Shown here one piece after another: positions 11,611 through 26,600 of a DNA stretch of 64,000 bases. This stretch comes from Gorsachius magnificus (lineage: Eukaryota > Chordata > Aves > Pelecaniformes > Ardeidae), in assembly GCA_034008185.1 (NCBI GenBank), contig CM067081.1, positions 7,005,821-7,069,820 on the forward strand, written 5' to 3'. How positions within the stretch are numbered: position 1 is the stretch's first letter; each line of letters opens with the position of its first letter. A model generated the notes under the pieces. That model made no database searches, was not told the origin of the DNA, and saw only the letters and a program-made list of their open reading frames with translations. The position numbers and the translations under genes are program-made.

Positions 11611-14600
11611 GTGAGTACCGGGGAGGGGTGGCGGCCGAAGAGCTTTCCTTTAGCCTCCCGCCGGGCTCCCCCTTGTCTCGGGGTGCTGTGGAGCGGAGTA
11701 CCCGCTGTGGGGCTGCCTCCTTTCCCACCGGCCTCGCGGGGACGTGAAGCCTCGTCGGGCGGAGGAGCTCTCTGTGTTTCTCGGTGGGGGGGGTGTGAGG
11801 TAGGATCGGGGACGTGGCGATGGAGCGCTTGGGAGAGGCTGTTCAGTCTATCTGCTCTCCAGGAGGGGCCTTATTAGCTCGTCCCTATGCACAGGGCCCT
11901 GGGCAATGTGAGCTTCTGAAGGACAGGACTTGCCCCATGCCCCTTTCTTGGAGAGGGAGAACCACAGAGGCCGAGCAGAGGAATGGACTGTAATTAATTG
12001 ATCTCATTTGTGTTTTGCTAGGGCAGCACTCTACCGTTCTGTAGAGGAGGTGCAGGAGTTTCAAGAAGGAATAGCTGATCAGTTATCTTAATTCTTTCCC
12101 AGATAGTCTACTAGAAAAAAAAATAAAAATAAAGCTTTATTATTCTTGTAAGTCTTCCATGTAGGAGACTGTGAAATGAGTGCTTGAGGGGCTAATCTTG
12201 CTCAGTAATGGTGTTCTTCTTAGTCTTATCCTTTCTAGCCTGTCTCCTTCACTTGGGACGATGGGCCTAAGAGGACTTCTTTAGACCTTTAGCGTCTGAG
12301 CTTAACATCCCATACAGGGACTGGCCATTTTTTAGCTTCTATTAAAAATAGATCCAAAGCGGGAGGCTTAAAAGGTATTCTGTCAACTCTGTTCCATCCA
12401 GGTGATCACAAAGAGAATGATCAGCATTTAAGTTCATATTAGTGTGTCTCCCACTATGCTGTAAGGTCACAGGGCTGAGGATGTTCTTGGCTTGAATACC
12501 TGATTATCTTGCATCTGTTTATTCCAGGCCTTTTAAGGACCCTTCTCTATCCCCCCCCCTCCCCTCCCCCCTCCCCCTTCACTTACCCCAATATGTAACA
12601 AAAGATACTGGAGAGGGATGTGTGGCTATGCCTTCTGTATGCGTGCTTTCTCCTTTCTTCCCACCCACGTCTGTGAGGAGAAGGTTGGGTCTTTCTGTGT
12701 CTTAAATTTGTGCCTTCAGCTCAGCTCTATATCCAAATGAGAAGACCAGATGACAGTACTAGGATTGATTGTACTGTAGTTATTTCTTTGTTCCACCAAA
12801 ACACGTCTGACTTAAAGGTTTAAGAAATTCTTGTTCTGCGAGTACCTGAGAGAGATGTGATCAATTTTTTAGGGTAGCCTCAGAACAGCTGCTTCAGTTT
12901 CTTTCTGGTACTCCCTCTTCCATTTCATCTCTTGCCTGAAGACTGGGTAGTAACTGAGTCGCTTGCTTATTTTTGGTCAGCCCAGGGTGTCAGAAGGCTG
13001 AGGAAATCTTTGGGCTTTAAGTAACTTAGTCTCAGGTAGAGAAAATACCTTGTCATATGGCTTATGTATGAAGTTGTGGTGTTATTGGATTTCACACAAG
13101 AGAAGGGAGGCTTTCTGGAAAAATAACTTTGTCACGTTTAGCCTGGAATAGTGCTAAAAGTACAGTTTCAGTAATAGGGCATTTAGCAGCTGAATCATTT
13201 CATGGTATAAGCTTTCTGAAAAAGAGCATCAAACTGACCAGACAGCTGCTCTTCAGACTGGCGTACGTATGCAAGGGTGTGTATACAAGGGTAGTGTTCT
13301 GAACATGGTTGCTATGGGACATCCTAATTGAGACCTGTAGGATGCTGCTGTAGAAGGCTGCTTGAGCTTCTGTAGAAAGCTATCTGGTAGTTGCTACGCA
13401 AGAATCCCATTTCTGTAGTTCCCTTGGCTACTCTAGACTGTCAAAGATCCCAGGTCCTGCCTCTTTCTCAGAGAATTCTTTTATCAGAGCAAAGAAAACT
13501 TGGGGTTTTTTTATTAGTTTTGCTACCAGTTGCTTTTTTCTTAGTGCTTAAAATAGATAATGGGTATGTAAGTTTTGTATGCTGCCCCTAACAAATTTGT
13601 TGGGAGTCTCTGTTCCTGGCATCAGGAAATGACACATGGTTTTATATTTTGAAAATTTTCTGTATTCATATCGTTTATGGTTGTATGTTTAAAAATTAAT
13701 GCTTTTTGCACAAGCTGTGACTCAAGCCCCACCTCTGAATTATTTGCACATATCTTCTTTTTAGAGCAGTTTAACTGCTAGATAAGACCTATAAACTGAC
13801 ATCTCACTGTGAATGACAATTAATATACCAGTCTTTATATGTGGCATGCTTCTTAAATATTTCTCTAATTAGTGTTTATTGTGATAGTGACAGTTAAAAC
13901 TTCTTTTGTTAAAGGTTGTGTCCTGGATGAGTCCTGGAATGAAGTCTTAGTTTTCATAGTGTTTTCTGTGACCATGACATACATTTTTGTTAATGTGGTA
14001 TTTGTATTGCTTGTACAGATCTCAAAATCTCTGACTGTCCTGCCTCTGAAATTCTTTTTTTATTAAGCTTGAGACATCACAAACACATTTAAGTAACTCA
14101 GCCTCACGTAAACTTATACAAATGGGGAGAAATCCAACATAGGTACCCATGCACGTGATTATTCCTATCCTTATTTATGTTGCTCTTGACTTTCTATGGA
14201 GTCCCAAAACTGAAGTGCTCCCCAACCTAGGTTTGTATATTCCCTCTACATTTCCCTCGGTGACAGTTACCTTAATAACCAAAGGCACTCTTTGCCTATA
14301 ATGATAAAAATATAACCTACTCCAAAGAACTTTCTTTCTCTTCTGCTACAAAGCTTAGTTGCTTGTTTGGTTTGAGAGAGAAAGAATTACAATTCTAATT
14401 TACAACTGGATGCGGCTTATGATAGGTAGTAACAATCATCTTACCTGCACTCAGGATAGGCTTTTTTTACTGTTTTGGAGGCCCAGTCTTATAGCTGGGA
14501 TAAGGATTCTCTGTTTTGTAACCTAGGTGCTGCTTTTGTAATGATGGATTACTTGTTTTACAGTAATCAGACAGGTTTAATAGTCTTGAAACCCTCAAAG

Positions 14601-17600
14601 CGTAGTCCACGAAATTTCTTTTACAGAAAACCTAGTTTCGCTAGGACTTTGTCCTAGTTTTCATAAGTCTCTGAGCAGTGATAGCTCAAAACTGGTTTGT
14701 GGGTTTAACTTTTATGCTGTGATTTATGCAGCCGTTTCTTTTGCATTTAGCTTTTGGTTGCTGTGTTCAGTGCTGTATAGTGATGCTAAGAACAAGCACT
14801 TAAGCTTGTTTGAATGTAAATCATGCTGGAAAACTTGTTAAAAAAAAAAAAAGTGAAATCTGGCTACATGATTCTATTGAAGGGGTGGGAGGGTGTGTTT
14901 CCATAGGTATATGTGGTGGATAATTCATATTAGGAAAACCAGAAGATACATAATTAATGCCAAGTAGGAGATTTCACTAGGTCAGTTCAGTGGAACCGCT
15001 GTAGCAGTGATATTTCAGGAGCATAAAAATGTTTGTGTGCATGTTGTGGAGTGTAGTTAAAACAGCTTTGATGCGAAACACATTTAGGGTTGGGTTCTTG
15101 GATGAGTATGGCATAGTAACCCTCTCTGCTTGTAGCTAATGGAGTAGCGCTCTTTAAAGGAGAATGTGGATAGATGGCTTGGAAGGAAGTTGCAATGCTG
15201 TAATTATCCATTCTTAACAGGAAATCTCTCTATAGTTACGCCAGAGTGTAACTTCCTTGACTTCTTATTGTGAAGAAAAAAATCTGTATTTCTAAGGAAG
15301 ATGGTAAACCAGCACCCTGCCCTTTGCTGTGTAGATGTTTGTGATAAGCTATGTAAGTGAAAGTAAACTTAATTGAGCTTGTTGGGAACTTATTTCCCAA
15401 GTCCCTAGTGTCAGCTGTTTTGGTTTTGGCTGGAGGCTACTACTAGTACAAATAAAGCTCCAGCTGAAGATTTGCTTTATGTCTGTGCTGGGGACAGCTT
15501 CTGTTTCCAAATGAAATGGTACGCAGAGAGTATCTTGCATAACCGAGGGACGAGGATCATTGCTTTTCCCTGGATCTCACAAAAGGTTTGTAGCAAAGCT
15601 GGGAAAAAACAGCGTTTGAAGTGCTTACCTGCCTTTATATACTGAGTTATTTCAGTGATGTGGTGAGTTAACTCCTGGTATCTGTGGATATTACTCTGTT
15701 CTTCAGTAGAAATAGATTATCCACATTCCTTTTATGGTATTGCAGTACTTCACCAAATTCATACTTTCTTTCTGGTTTTGGCAGGATTACCTGAAGTTTC
15801 TCGTGGCTTTGCTTCCCATTTTATAGCTGACTTAAATTTATGGAGGCAGTCCATTGTTATTTTTGCTTAGAACTGTTCTGTGTAACTGTAATTATTTCAA
15901 ATACAGATAATTGCATTATTACAACTTTCCTTTGAAGTATTCATTTTTTCTCTCCGAGTTCTTCCATGATTCCTTTATCGCTTCTTCCTTAGCCAACTTT
16001 TCCTGACTTTTTACTAGAATTTCTTTGGCAAATTTGTTTGTGCCTTTTAGTAGAGTACGAGAACTATCATACTCCTCTAGACTGCCAGAGGGCCAATTTT
16101 CTACCACAGCTGCTCATTTGCAGAAAGAATAGCCATTTAGTTCTGCAGCTGTTGTTTTATTTTACTTAGCCTGAAGCAGTATTCTACTTCGGATGAAGTA
16201 AGAGGCAGGAACTAAGGAGGAGAAGCTGTAGGACACCTGCAGTCAGCTGACTGTGAATCTTCGTGCTGCCATTGTTTCTCATCAGCTGTGTCATGTAACT
16301 TTGGGCTGTAGCTCTAGTTGTGATTTTTTTTTTTTTTTTTTTTTCTTTTATGGTGCAGTCATCTCTCATACCATCTAAAAGTGATGCTTGGGAGAGGCAT
16401 TCTGTTGCAGTTCAGCCTGTGGTCTAATGATCTATTTCTGTTTTTAGTTCCTAATCTTAAGATCAGTTTTTGAGCTGTAGATGTGAAAGATCTCACTTGT
16501 TCCTAGTGACTTGGCTTGCAAAGTAACACTAGTTTGCGTAATAATACAAAAGAGATGACTTATCCAATATGGAATTTAAAGCTTCTCTTTTTTGCATCAT
16601 GTGTGTTGCCTTATGTAAAGTATGTGATCAGTACACTACAGTAGCAAGTGATGCTGGTAGAAGGTTGGGAAAGTTCACTTGTAAAATGTTACTGACGTAC
16701 TCTCTCTGGAAAATGCAATGTGTTTTCTGAAAGAGACACACCTTCTGTATTTGAAAGCTTAATTTTTTTAACAGCCTTCTTTAAAGTTTCTTGATATCTT
16801 TAAAATCTTTTCACTCATCAATTCTCAAACATCAATTACTTCTTTAAAAATAACCCAGTTACTACTGGTCAGATATGCACAATCTTATTTTCTGTAAACC
16901 GTGCAGAAGCTGTTCCTCAAGCATGTTAGAAGAGTCAGGTAAGCATTGTAAATGACTTGTTTGTAAAACCTTGAAGTCCTGTAGTGGGACAGTTATTAAA
17001 CATTTCCAAATAGTTCATAATACAAGTTTAAGGCAATAATCTCAAGTATGTGTTGTTCTGAGTATTTTAGCAAACTTTTCTGCTGCAGCAATGAAAAACT
17101 TTGTGTCAAAGAACTGGGGTTTGTGTCCATCCATGTGTGAATTTAACCATTTAGATTTCCCGCTGGCAGAAGTCTTAACGCTAGAAGTAGTTGTAAGTTG
17201 GAGCTCGATGTTATCATGCAAAGGCTGAGGTAGGAGAGAGATTTTTATTACTGATTACGTCTGCACTGGATTAGAAGTAAAGAAGAAATAACTGGCCAAA
17301 AAGCTGCAGCCAAGTGGAAAGGAAAGAAACTGATGTTGATACAAAATTGATGGGTTTGATATTTTTCTTGCTCTTCTAGCAGTTTTCTCCATTGCGAAAT
17401 GTGACGGTGAGCAGGCAGGTTATGAACGGTGTTAACTATGTATTCTTCTAGGCTCAAAAGAAATAGAAATACTGTTGCACTTCGTATTTCGCCCCTAGCT
17501 TTACATTAGAGCTCTGACAATTAGCTAGTAGTTTCTAAACCTCAAAATATTGTTAGTAAACTCGGTGTTAACTTGTGGTACTATCAGCTCTACTGATGGC

Positions 17601-20600
17601 AAATCCAAGGCACGAGTGATATGTGACAAATTGGTTATTGAGATTTGAGAAACTAAGAAACTAAGCTGTATTTAACTGTGAAAATAACTTAATGAAGTTA
17701 AGCATTTCATAAAGACTTAACAAATACACTGGATTTTCCGATTCTAAGTATCTCCTGTGCTATTTTGCTAAAGGAGCTTTATTAAAGTAATGCTTATCTG
17801 GATCATTTGCAATATTAAACAAGAGTAAATTAGGCTTTGATAAGATTTACCTCGAAACAGAGGGTGTAAGATAACATGATCTACACCAAAGGTTACCTTG
17901 GGAGTGTCAATTCCTAGCATGAAACATAAGAAAATTTACTGGATTGAACAGTGGTGGCATAAAGGGAAAACCTGTGGTTTTATTTTAATTCGTGTCATGA
18001 CATATATATGGCCTATAAAATTAAAAATGCAGCAGGTAGGTTTTATACTCATTCTGAGCTCTCCTATATAATTTCCTTCAGACCTGTGTTAACTTACTGA
18101 GGAAGACCTCTCCACATCAACCCCTTCTTTTTCCCTTTCTCCTGAAAAGACTCCTTTGAAACCTTGCTTAATGTTCTTTATTGCTCCCTCCCAAGCAAGC
18201 AGTCCTTCAGTCACAACATCTGTATGTTCTAGCAGTGGTGATTGTTTTGCTTATGTAGGAAGTAATGAGTTTGCACGGGTTGAAACTGTGCTCTGGTATT
18301 TCACATATTTACTCTAAATATGGTACTTGCAGTAGCATGTAGCTCAGCTATTCCAGTTTCCAGCTGCGTGCTATGACATCAGCAAAGTATCTCTGTTGTT
18401 TGTAACCTTTGCCAATGTTTAATAGTTCATTTAATATGATTTAAAGCCCAAATTACGAATCTTTAATAACACTGTTTCCTAGTCAAATATTTAGTGTATA
18501 AAAAAAGTTTTTCCACATTAATAGCTTATAAAAACTGGGGGATTTATCCTGTTGAAAAAGGTGGTGATTAAATTCATATCATTCCTCAATTAGTTTTGTT
18601 AAAAAAAAAAACACCACCCTCTCCCCCCCCCCCCAACCCCTAAAAACCCCAAACCATTGCTGTTCTACTGCACAGCATAAGTTCCTGAAGTTGGAGTAGT
18701 AAACTGAATTTCAAGACACAAATGGATAATATACCAAGTTTTAAACTAAACTCAGGTTACAAACAGAAGTAAACATGTTTAATTTTATTTTTTTTTTTTT
18801 TTTTAAGATTTTTCTTGCTGCCTTAATCTGGCAGTAAATCCACTCAGAGCAGCTCTGGTTGTCAGTGATTTGTTGCTCTATCTGTCAAGTCAGGAGGTTG
18901 AGGGCCTTGGCTATCAAATGGTAGAAAATAGGTGTCTTCATGTTCTTTGGCATTCTTAAGGGCTGCTCCTAACTCGCTTTGCTGTTGGCAATGTTTGGAT
19001 TCTTCTGGGGTGGATAATGAGCTGTAATGCGATATGGCAATGTTTCTGTACTGGTCCCTTGCTTTTCAGGTGTGTGCTTCTTGGTTTTGTTATGTAGTGC
19101 TGTGTCCCTCTTTCCCCTCCTTCTCTCCATATATTCAGAAATCACATCAGTTTTTACCTACATTTGTTTGCAGTCTCATTTGGCTTATTTGGCTGATATC
19201 TCCCCTCTTGCTAACAAATGGGTCGATATTTGGTTGGAAATTGGGTCACATTTGAATTTTTAATTTGATTTATCCCCTTCCTTTCCCTCCCCACCCAGTA
19301 TTTTAATAATAGTTGCAGCCATCACTGCAACCTATTTCAAACTTTATGAATTTTTCTGGTCCACAACTCTGTGTATTCTTACCTGACTTTGTTTTTTTGG
19401 TGAAATCTTAAAAGTTGTTTAAACTATTGTGACGGTTAAGCTGCTATGCTGAGAATGGTGGTGTAATTTGATTGGATTTAATTGTCTGTCCCTTTTTCTA
19501 TTTGCCAGAAACCATTGGTGTTTGTAATTCAGCAAATATGCTGTTAGGAAGAGATTAAAATCAACTTTAAATTAAAAATCAGTCTCTTAGGAATATTTAC
19601 TCAAGTAAATATTATGTACAGCAGCTACATACAGCTGTTCACAAAGCAATTCTTCATTTCTGTATTGATGTAAAGCTAGCTTCATTCAGTCTAGCTTACT
19701 CATGAAATGCCTTCATCCTTTTCTTTTGTCTTACCAAAGGTACTTAAGTTTAATATTTACATAAATGATTATGTCAGTTTAAGTTTAAGGGCTGAAATTC
19801 AGGTGTTCTGCCTGCAATTACTTTTTATTCATCATAAGCTATAACTAGTACTGTTCAAAGCATAGTTGCAGATAAACAGGAAAAAATGCCTTTCTGAACA
19901 ATGTCCTTGTGTTCTTTTTCCCTCTTGACAAGCCAAGTTTGTTTACTATTTAGAAATATACTGGAATTCTTAGGTAGATTTTGATTTCGAATTAATTCTC
20001 AGGGTGACAGTCCATGTCACTTTGCTTTCATTGATGTAGACATGCTCTAATTAGCTGGTTTTTATTCAAATTGCTGAATTTGGATTTATTATCCTTTTAA
20101 TAAAATTTTTGTAATATATTAATAACCCATCTTAAATTCAGTAGGAGTTCTTTCTCCTTGGAGTGCTTGCATTTCAGTCATGAGTGTCACAGTACAGCAT
20201 TGCAGAACAAAATTCAGAATAACAAAAATATACGTGAAGTGGATTTTAATCATAGGAATGAAAGACAAGTCAATGGAAACCAAATACGAACACTTTTGCA
20301 TTCCTGAGCCGTAGTTATTTATAATAAGGATATGAAATGCATAGTAAGTTGCTGCATTTGATTAGCTGTCTGATGGAAAAGCTCAGGATGCACAACTCCT
20401 AGCTGGGAGCTGTTTGAAACACAGGGACTAGCATGCTATGTTGGCCTTTGGGGGAAAATGGTGGTCTGAATACAGACTTATATTTTTAAGTTCTTGATAG
20501 TTAACAGGGAGCTAGCTCAAAGTTTCTTCCAGATCTGTTCAGTTGGCATGCTTTGCTGCAACAGTAGCATCATTAAGCCTATCAAATGTAATTAAAGCTA

Positions 20601-23600
20601 AAACATAAATTAAGTACGTTTCTTAGCAGATTACTTTGCATTAAAAATATGGAATATGTAAAGTTTGTTTCGATGCTGAATTTGGCATCTAAGTGGATGG
20701 AAATCCAGAGAAGCTTTTGTGTTCGTTCTCAAATACCAGGAACAGCACAGTCAGTTCAACCTCGGATGTTTGGAATTGCCTTGTTATGAATTTGAAGCTC
20801 TTGCATTTCCAGGGGCTGATTTTGTGTTTTGTTGGGTTTTTTTGCTTTTTGTTTACACACAGTTATTTTATGAGGAGACTTTCTTCAGATATAATTATCT
20901 GTAAGTAAAATAGAATGCATTGAAGGAGATGCTGTTGTCCTTATTTTAAACTGTTAACGAGGAGCCTTTGTAGACAGGAACATGGTCAGCCTCTTGGTAT
21001 GTAGTACGGCTGACACAAGATGTTCTAACACCTATTTTTACTATAGCTCCATATTCTTTTTAGCTCTGAGGTTTTGACCATTGAACAAATCTTGCTTTGA
21101 AGCAAATGGAAGAGCTTTTCTTCATAAAACGATTGCATTTTAAAGATAGAATCTAGTTGAAGTCATCTTTCCTTTTACTGAGGACCAAAAGGCAGATGAT
21201 ATTTACTTCTGCTTTTTGCTGTAGTTTATTTTAGAGGGCCTTTGTGATAGGGACATATTGTGCGGGGTAAATAGAGAAGTTCAGGTCTGAAAGCTGTGGG
21301 ATATGAAGGAGTTCTTTCTGGGTATAACTTCCCTTACCGGTCCAGTTTCAAACTTAAGGGGTTGAAGCTCTATGTTTGCTCTAAAACTTTGTGAAACTTG
21401 ATGACCATGTGGTCACTAATAGTGCTCATGAATGAGCTCTAAAACTGGGGGATGAGGGGAAGAGCCAATGTGGATTTATGAAACTCGGACATAACAGTGT
21501 TGTTGTAAGAGGGTGGGTTCCCCTTTGTAAGGTCCTTTGCTTTATCTACTGAAAATCAGTAAAGCTTAATGTACAGTGCTGGAAAAACACAACTTCATTT
21601 TCACTCTCTGTGTTCAGTGGAGACCATTCCTGCTCCACCCTAACCTGTATCACAGTATGTATTAAAACTTTTACTCTGAGCAGCTTTAACATGGGCTGTG
21701 AAGGATGATTTTGATCCTTTAGCTCTTGTGCCTTGGTAAAAGGGTGCTATTCAGATGTGCATTGAAGCTGTACTTGAGATTAGCCAGAATGAGTTTTGTT
21801 TTCTCAGGGAGCTCCAAATATCTCGTGGGAGATGTTAGTCTAACTTGAAGAAGGAAGTAAAAGCTAAATTAGGCAGGCATTTCCAACATTTCTATTAATA
21901 GCAATGGAGGATTTTAGCTGTTCCTTTACTTGACTACCTCCCTTCATGGCAGAGCTGCACACTTACAGAACATGAGTGTCAGCTGAAACAGTTTTGTGAA
22001 GATACTTGTGCTTTGATAGGGGAGAGAGATGATATTTTTAATTATTTTGTTTTCTTGGAGCTCTGGTGCTCTGTTTTATCCAGTTTGCTAACAGTTCATA
22101 CCAAAATCTGATCCTGTATCAGCCAAAAGAAAAGGTATGAAAGTGGCTGTCAGTGACAAATCTCCTTTAATGAGTTCACCTACTTTAAGTGCAAAATGGA
22201 ATAGGTAGTATGGAATTGATGTAGCTTGCATTAAAATGCTTGCAAAAAGTACTATAGATCCAGGTATCTTGCATTTTAGTTGCTTAAAAAAACTGGTAAT
22301 TTAAAAAGTAGTGACATTGTTTTAACCAAAATTACTAGGATTTTGCACGTCACCAAATATGTTAGCATGAAAGGAGCAGCTTCATGGTTTTTGTTATGCT
22401 TCTTTCTCCTGCCTCTGCTGGGAAAAACAAAGATTAGTCCCACTTAGGAGTAGACAGAAGTCATATAGAGGTGGCTGGTAGGTAGATGGCCTTTGTTACA
22501 ACAAGAAATCACTTGTGAGATTTAGGGGAAAGAGTAAGGAATAGAAGGAAAGCAACACAATTTCACAATTTCAAGTCTAGAATTCATTTCAGACTTTATA
22601 CTAGCATCTCAGTCCCCATGCTTTGTTATGAAGCTGGCTATTTTTCTTCCAGTTTTTCAGTATAGAGAAAGAAAAAAATCTCAGACACATTCTGCAAAAC
22701 TGTGAATTCAAACTGGTTTGTATAACATCAGGGAGTACAAAACTTAGCCTGTTTGATCTCTGAGATACTAGCCCAAGTACCCAACTGTGTAAACCTGTGC
22801 TGTCTTTGTGGTTTTTCTGCCAGTCACTTTGTAGGAGAAGGTTGGTGTTTGATTTTCACTGAACGATAAATATTTGAAGTTTGAGGATTTGCTGCTTTGC
22901 ATGTTCAAATAATTTGTCAGGATTTTTTTTTTTCTTTAAAAACATTGTGTGATATAATAGGCAAATAATTTAAACTGCTTTCCTCCTAGGTCTGTTAACT
23001 GAGATTTGGTGAGGAAAGCTTTGCAGTAAGCTTGGAGCAAGTGGTTTTGTTGCCCCTGCATTGTCAGTGGAGAGAGAGCTGTTATGGTAAAATCTTGAGG
23101 GTTACTAGTTCAGGGTTGACCAGTTTCTTTTATAGAAGCTACAGGAAAAAAAATTGGTTCCTCAGCAAAACTCCCTCATGAAATCTGTGGTTTGTGTTGT
23201 TGCTTATTAGTAGTGTGATTTTCTTGACTTTGCCTTATTTTCCCCACTTTGCCCCTTCCTCACTTTTGTTAGGGTACTACTTATGTCATGGTTATAGTTT
23301 TCGTTAAGACCTGTTAAGCTCTGTTTAGTCAGCTAAATTAGCAAGCAATCATCTGACAGGGCACCGTGAAGGCATGCTGTAGGTATTTTCTGAGAGATCA
23401 ACAGAAAAGTAAGGTACACAGATTCTCCACACAAAATAGGAAACATTGCATGTCTAGATTGTAGCATGATGGGTGTAAAGATTCTCCATAGCAAGAGTCG
23501 GGGCTGAAGCCTACTATATGAGGAGTTTTGCTCCAACAGGGGGGGTTGGTGCTATTTATAAGTAAAAGCATCTAGCACTGTTGTGTAATAAATAGTACTA

Positions 23601-26600
23601 ATTAAAAAAAAAATAAATAGTTTGGACTAGCTTCTGTTTCTTATATGCCAGAAAATGCACCACTTTCAGTAAGTTTATGTACTGGGCTTTTGATACTTCC
23701 TATATTAAAATGAACCCAAATTACTTAAAATAATTTTTGCATCTTTATGATGTTGGAAGAGCATGATTTAATCATACCATTTTAGGATACGGCTTAAACT
23801 TCTTTTGTGTTAGGTGCAAAAGTTTCACAGATTTTTCCCTTTATCAGGTTAAACTCCCAATTTTGCTACTCTAAGTATATGAAAAGCAGGTAAATGTGGG
23901 GTGTTGGTTTTTAGCTAATATACTACAGGGGCAAAAGGACCTATAATAGATGCTGTTGCACTCTTGGAATCTCTTGACAGTACAGCTTATTTTCTACAAC
24001 AAACAAAAAATAAACTCTTGACAAGAGGCGTATTTCCAGAAAATTATATGTCTGGGTTTTTTTTTTTGCCAGTAATTAACTGGACAGCCCTTTACTGTCG
24101 GTGAAGCTCTAGAGGATGGTGTCTGCCAAGAAATATGCCCTACCATGCATTTAAATATTTTTACAATTACATTGAATTTATTGTCCTACATAATTTCCGG
24201 TTTGCTGAGGACACCAGTACGCTTGGTGTGCTGCAGGCATTATACTGTCTGGGACGCTGCATAATAGAAGATGTGTTTTGGCATGAGTGCTTTCCAGAAA
24301 CTGGAAAGAGAAGGTCATAGTCTGGTCATAGGACCAAAAAACTTTGCAGTACAAAGGTGGATACACACATCTTCATCTGCAGTTTCAGCACTGATGGAGG
24401 TAGGCAAATACAGAGGCACAACTCCTTTAACTCAAATACGCGTTTCCTGACCGCTCCCAAAGACATTCAGGAAAAAATGTGCTATTCTTGCTCTGAATTA
24501 GATTCTATTTAGAAGGAAATGTAATTTCCAAAGTCTTATTTTAAAATGGAAGAGAATAACAGATATTCCAAACAACTTTGCTAGAGTGAGTAAGACTTTT
24601 GAGCTAGTGAAATGAGACAAGTATTGAAGTCGGAAAACCTCAGATCAGGTGGCATTGGTTATTTCTTATCTTTGGTTTTATCCATTAAACTGGCTAATTA
24701 GAGATGCAGCACTGTCATTCAAAGGGAAAAAAATGTGAATTACATGTGTGTGATTAGTTCTAAAATAACAAAGATCAGGAGATTTTTTTGGCTTGAAAAT
24801 CTGTTCAGTGAGATGTGGTAGCAGGAGGTCAGGCTGGCATTAATGCTCGACGATGATTTCAGTTTCACTGTGCTGTGGAGTGATGGTACACCACTACTAG
24901 AAAATTACTTTCTGATGCATCTTTTAGAATAAAGTGATGTGGAAGCTAAACATCTAAGAAACACCTAAATTACACTTGTGTGAACACTTTGTATATTTAG
25001 AAGATACACATATTTAGGAACTGTGCTAGAGGTGTTTACAGACAAAATGCTGTGCGTGGTCAGGCATGTTTTCTCTTTTTCTGTAATGCAGGATTAAGGA
25101 AGTCGCAGGTGTTGGAAGGTGGCATAGGTACTTTGGCTGCCTTTGTGTATACTTTCCAAATGGTTTGATCTGAATCCTGTATGGACCAAGTGAGCTCTAG
25201 GACTGGAGGCTTTGAAGAGAGGCCATTTAGCTTTATGACAAATGGTGGCATCAACTACTACGGGACTTAATCCCACAGGTTGAGATCAGGAGTTCTTTGC
25301 AGGGTTGAGGAGGGTTAAATACTGAAGTAAACCCCAGTCACGTTAAAGGCACACCTTCTTGAAAAATAAAAGTTGGCTGGCTGCAAAACAGTTATAGCAT
25401 TGTGCTTATTGAGGATTTTTTGCTCTTCAGTGTCTGCTGTTGACAAAACGGTTTCTCTGTTCCAGTAGGGTGGGCTACAGTAATGTTACTGTACCAGTGC
25501 TAGCAAGCTGCCAGGTAAGGGCATAGTGTTAGTATTTTGCGTGTGTCGAGGAGGTATCTGAGAGCAGTCTGCAAGAATTGGTTGCTTACTATTGGCAGTA
25601 CAACAGCAGTTTGTCCATGTATTTCACAAGTCCTGTTTTTAACACATGTCCATTAGCACAACTTCTTTTTAGTGTATGGAGGTATAATAGCTGTGGGGTA
25701 TTTACAGAATAAGTTCCTTTGGAGCAGAGAAAGGGCTATAAGTGCATACTATAACCAAAAATTTACAGTATGCAAAAGCAGATGGCTTGGGCACTATTCT
25801 TGTCAGAAATAGGGGTAGAGAACAGTATGGTAGCAGATTCAATGTGTACGTGGTGATGAAGAGACATGAGGGTTAATATCTTTGGCATCACATACTCTCT
25901 CAGCTATCTATAAACCATGTTATGTGCCTTCTCTGTGCACCTTAAGGTAAAATCATAACATAAACTTGCATGTATGCAGACTGTTTGCTTGAAATGGCTT
26001 CATATGTTTGCAGTAGCAGGTAAAAGTAGTATTGAAGCTATACAATTTTCAAAGTAATTAGTCTTCATCAAAATACAAATATTCCACCTAATGCAATTCA
26101 TAGTGTTTCCATCCATCCACTGTGTATGACTATCCAAACTATAAATATTATATTGGATACTTCAATATTTATTATTTAATATAGTAATTTAATATTTTCC
26201 TCTAATATATTAAACTTAAATATTTATTTCAATATTGAATCAGATGCCTGTCATTCAAAATTAAAGCCTGCCCTGCCACCTGTCCTAATGTATTCTCAAA
26301 CAGCGCTGCTCATATGGAACCCTTAAGGTATGTACCTGCTTTCTAGCTTGTCAGAACCTAGAGAAGTGGATGCATCCCCAAGTGTTTGCAGTTATGTACT
26401 CTGAAGATACTGACTTAACGTTGAACAAATAACTATTCATAATATAACTCGTGGATGCATTGAAACTAGCATATGATCAGTTAAAAAAATATTTGTTTCT
26501 CTCTGGTTTAAATAGGCCAATGGGTTAAATACTGAGATTGAATGTGCTGCTTATGCAGGAATTGTCATGTTTGTTAGTTGGCCGATACAGGCATTTTTCA

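Larger units (their letters stand above)
10780..11760 (+). promoter_or_regulatory. PICALM: CpG-island promoter of PICALM
   Basis: Base composition changes sharply near 10780 from AT-rich to very GC- and CpG-rich, and returns to AT-rich soon after exon 1. Several GGGCGG-type GC boxes lie near 11100-11125, and there is no obvious TATA box. The mRNA start most likely lies near 11150-11200, just ahead of the YY1-type element, which would give a 5' UTR of roughly 280-330 bases. That placement is inference. The long open frames on both strands here are products of GC richness rather than genes. Confidence 0.85.

Noticed and set aside
10913..11728. A 271-codon open frame on the minus strand across the promoter and exon 1
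   Set aside because: It is a Pro/Arg/Gly-rich product of the CpG island, overlaps PICALM exon 1 in antisense and has no recognisable domain. The sense-strand frames at 10783-11382 and 10940-11614 are of the same kind.
15919..16107. Lys/Glu-rich 62-codon minus-strand frame in intron 1 that looks like a coiled coil
   Set aside because: The plus strand here is a run of ttc/ctt triplets, which alone explains the Lys/Glu content. No acceptor in a fitting frame and no known family.
19592..19613. 10-bp AT-rich inverted repeat with 2-base loop in intron 1
   Set aside because: Pure low-complexity AT sequence in an AT-rich intron. Readily expected by chance.
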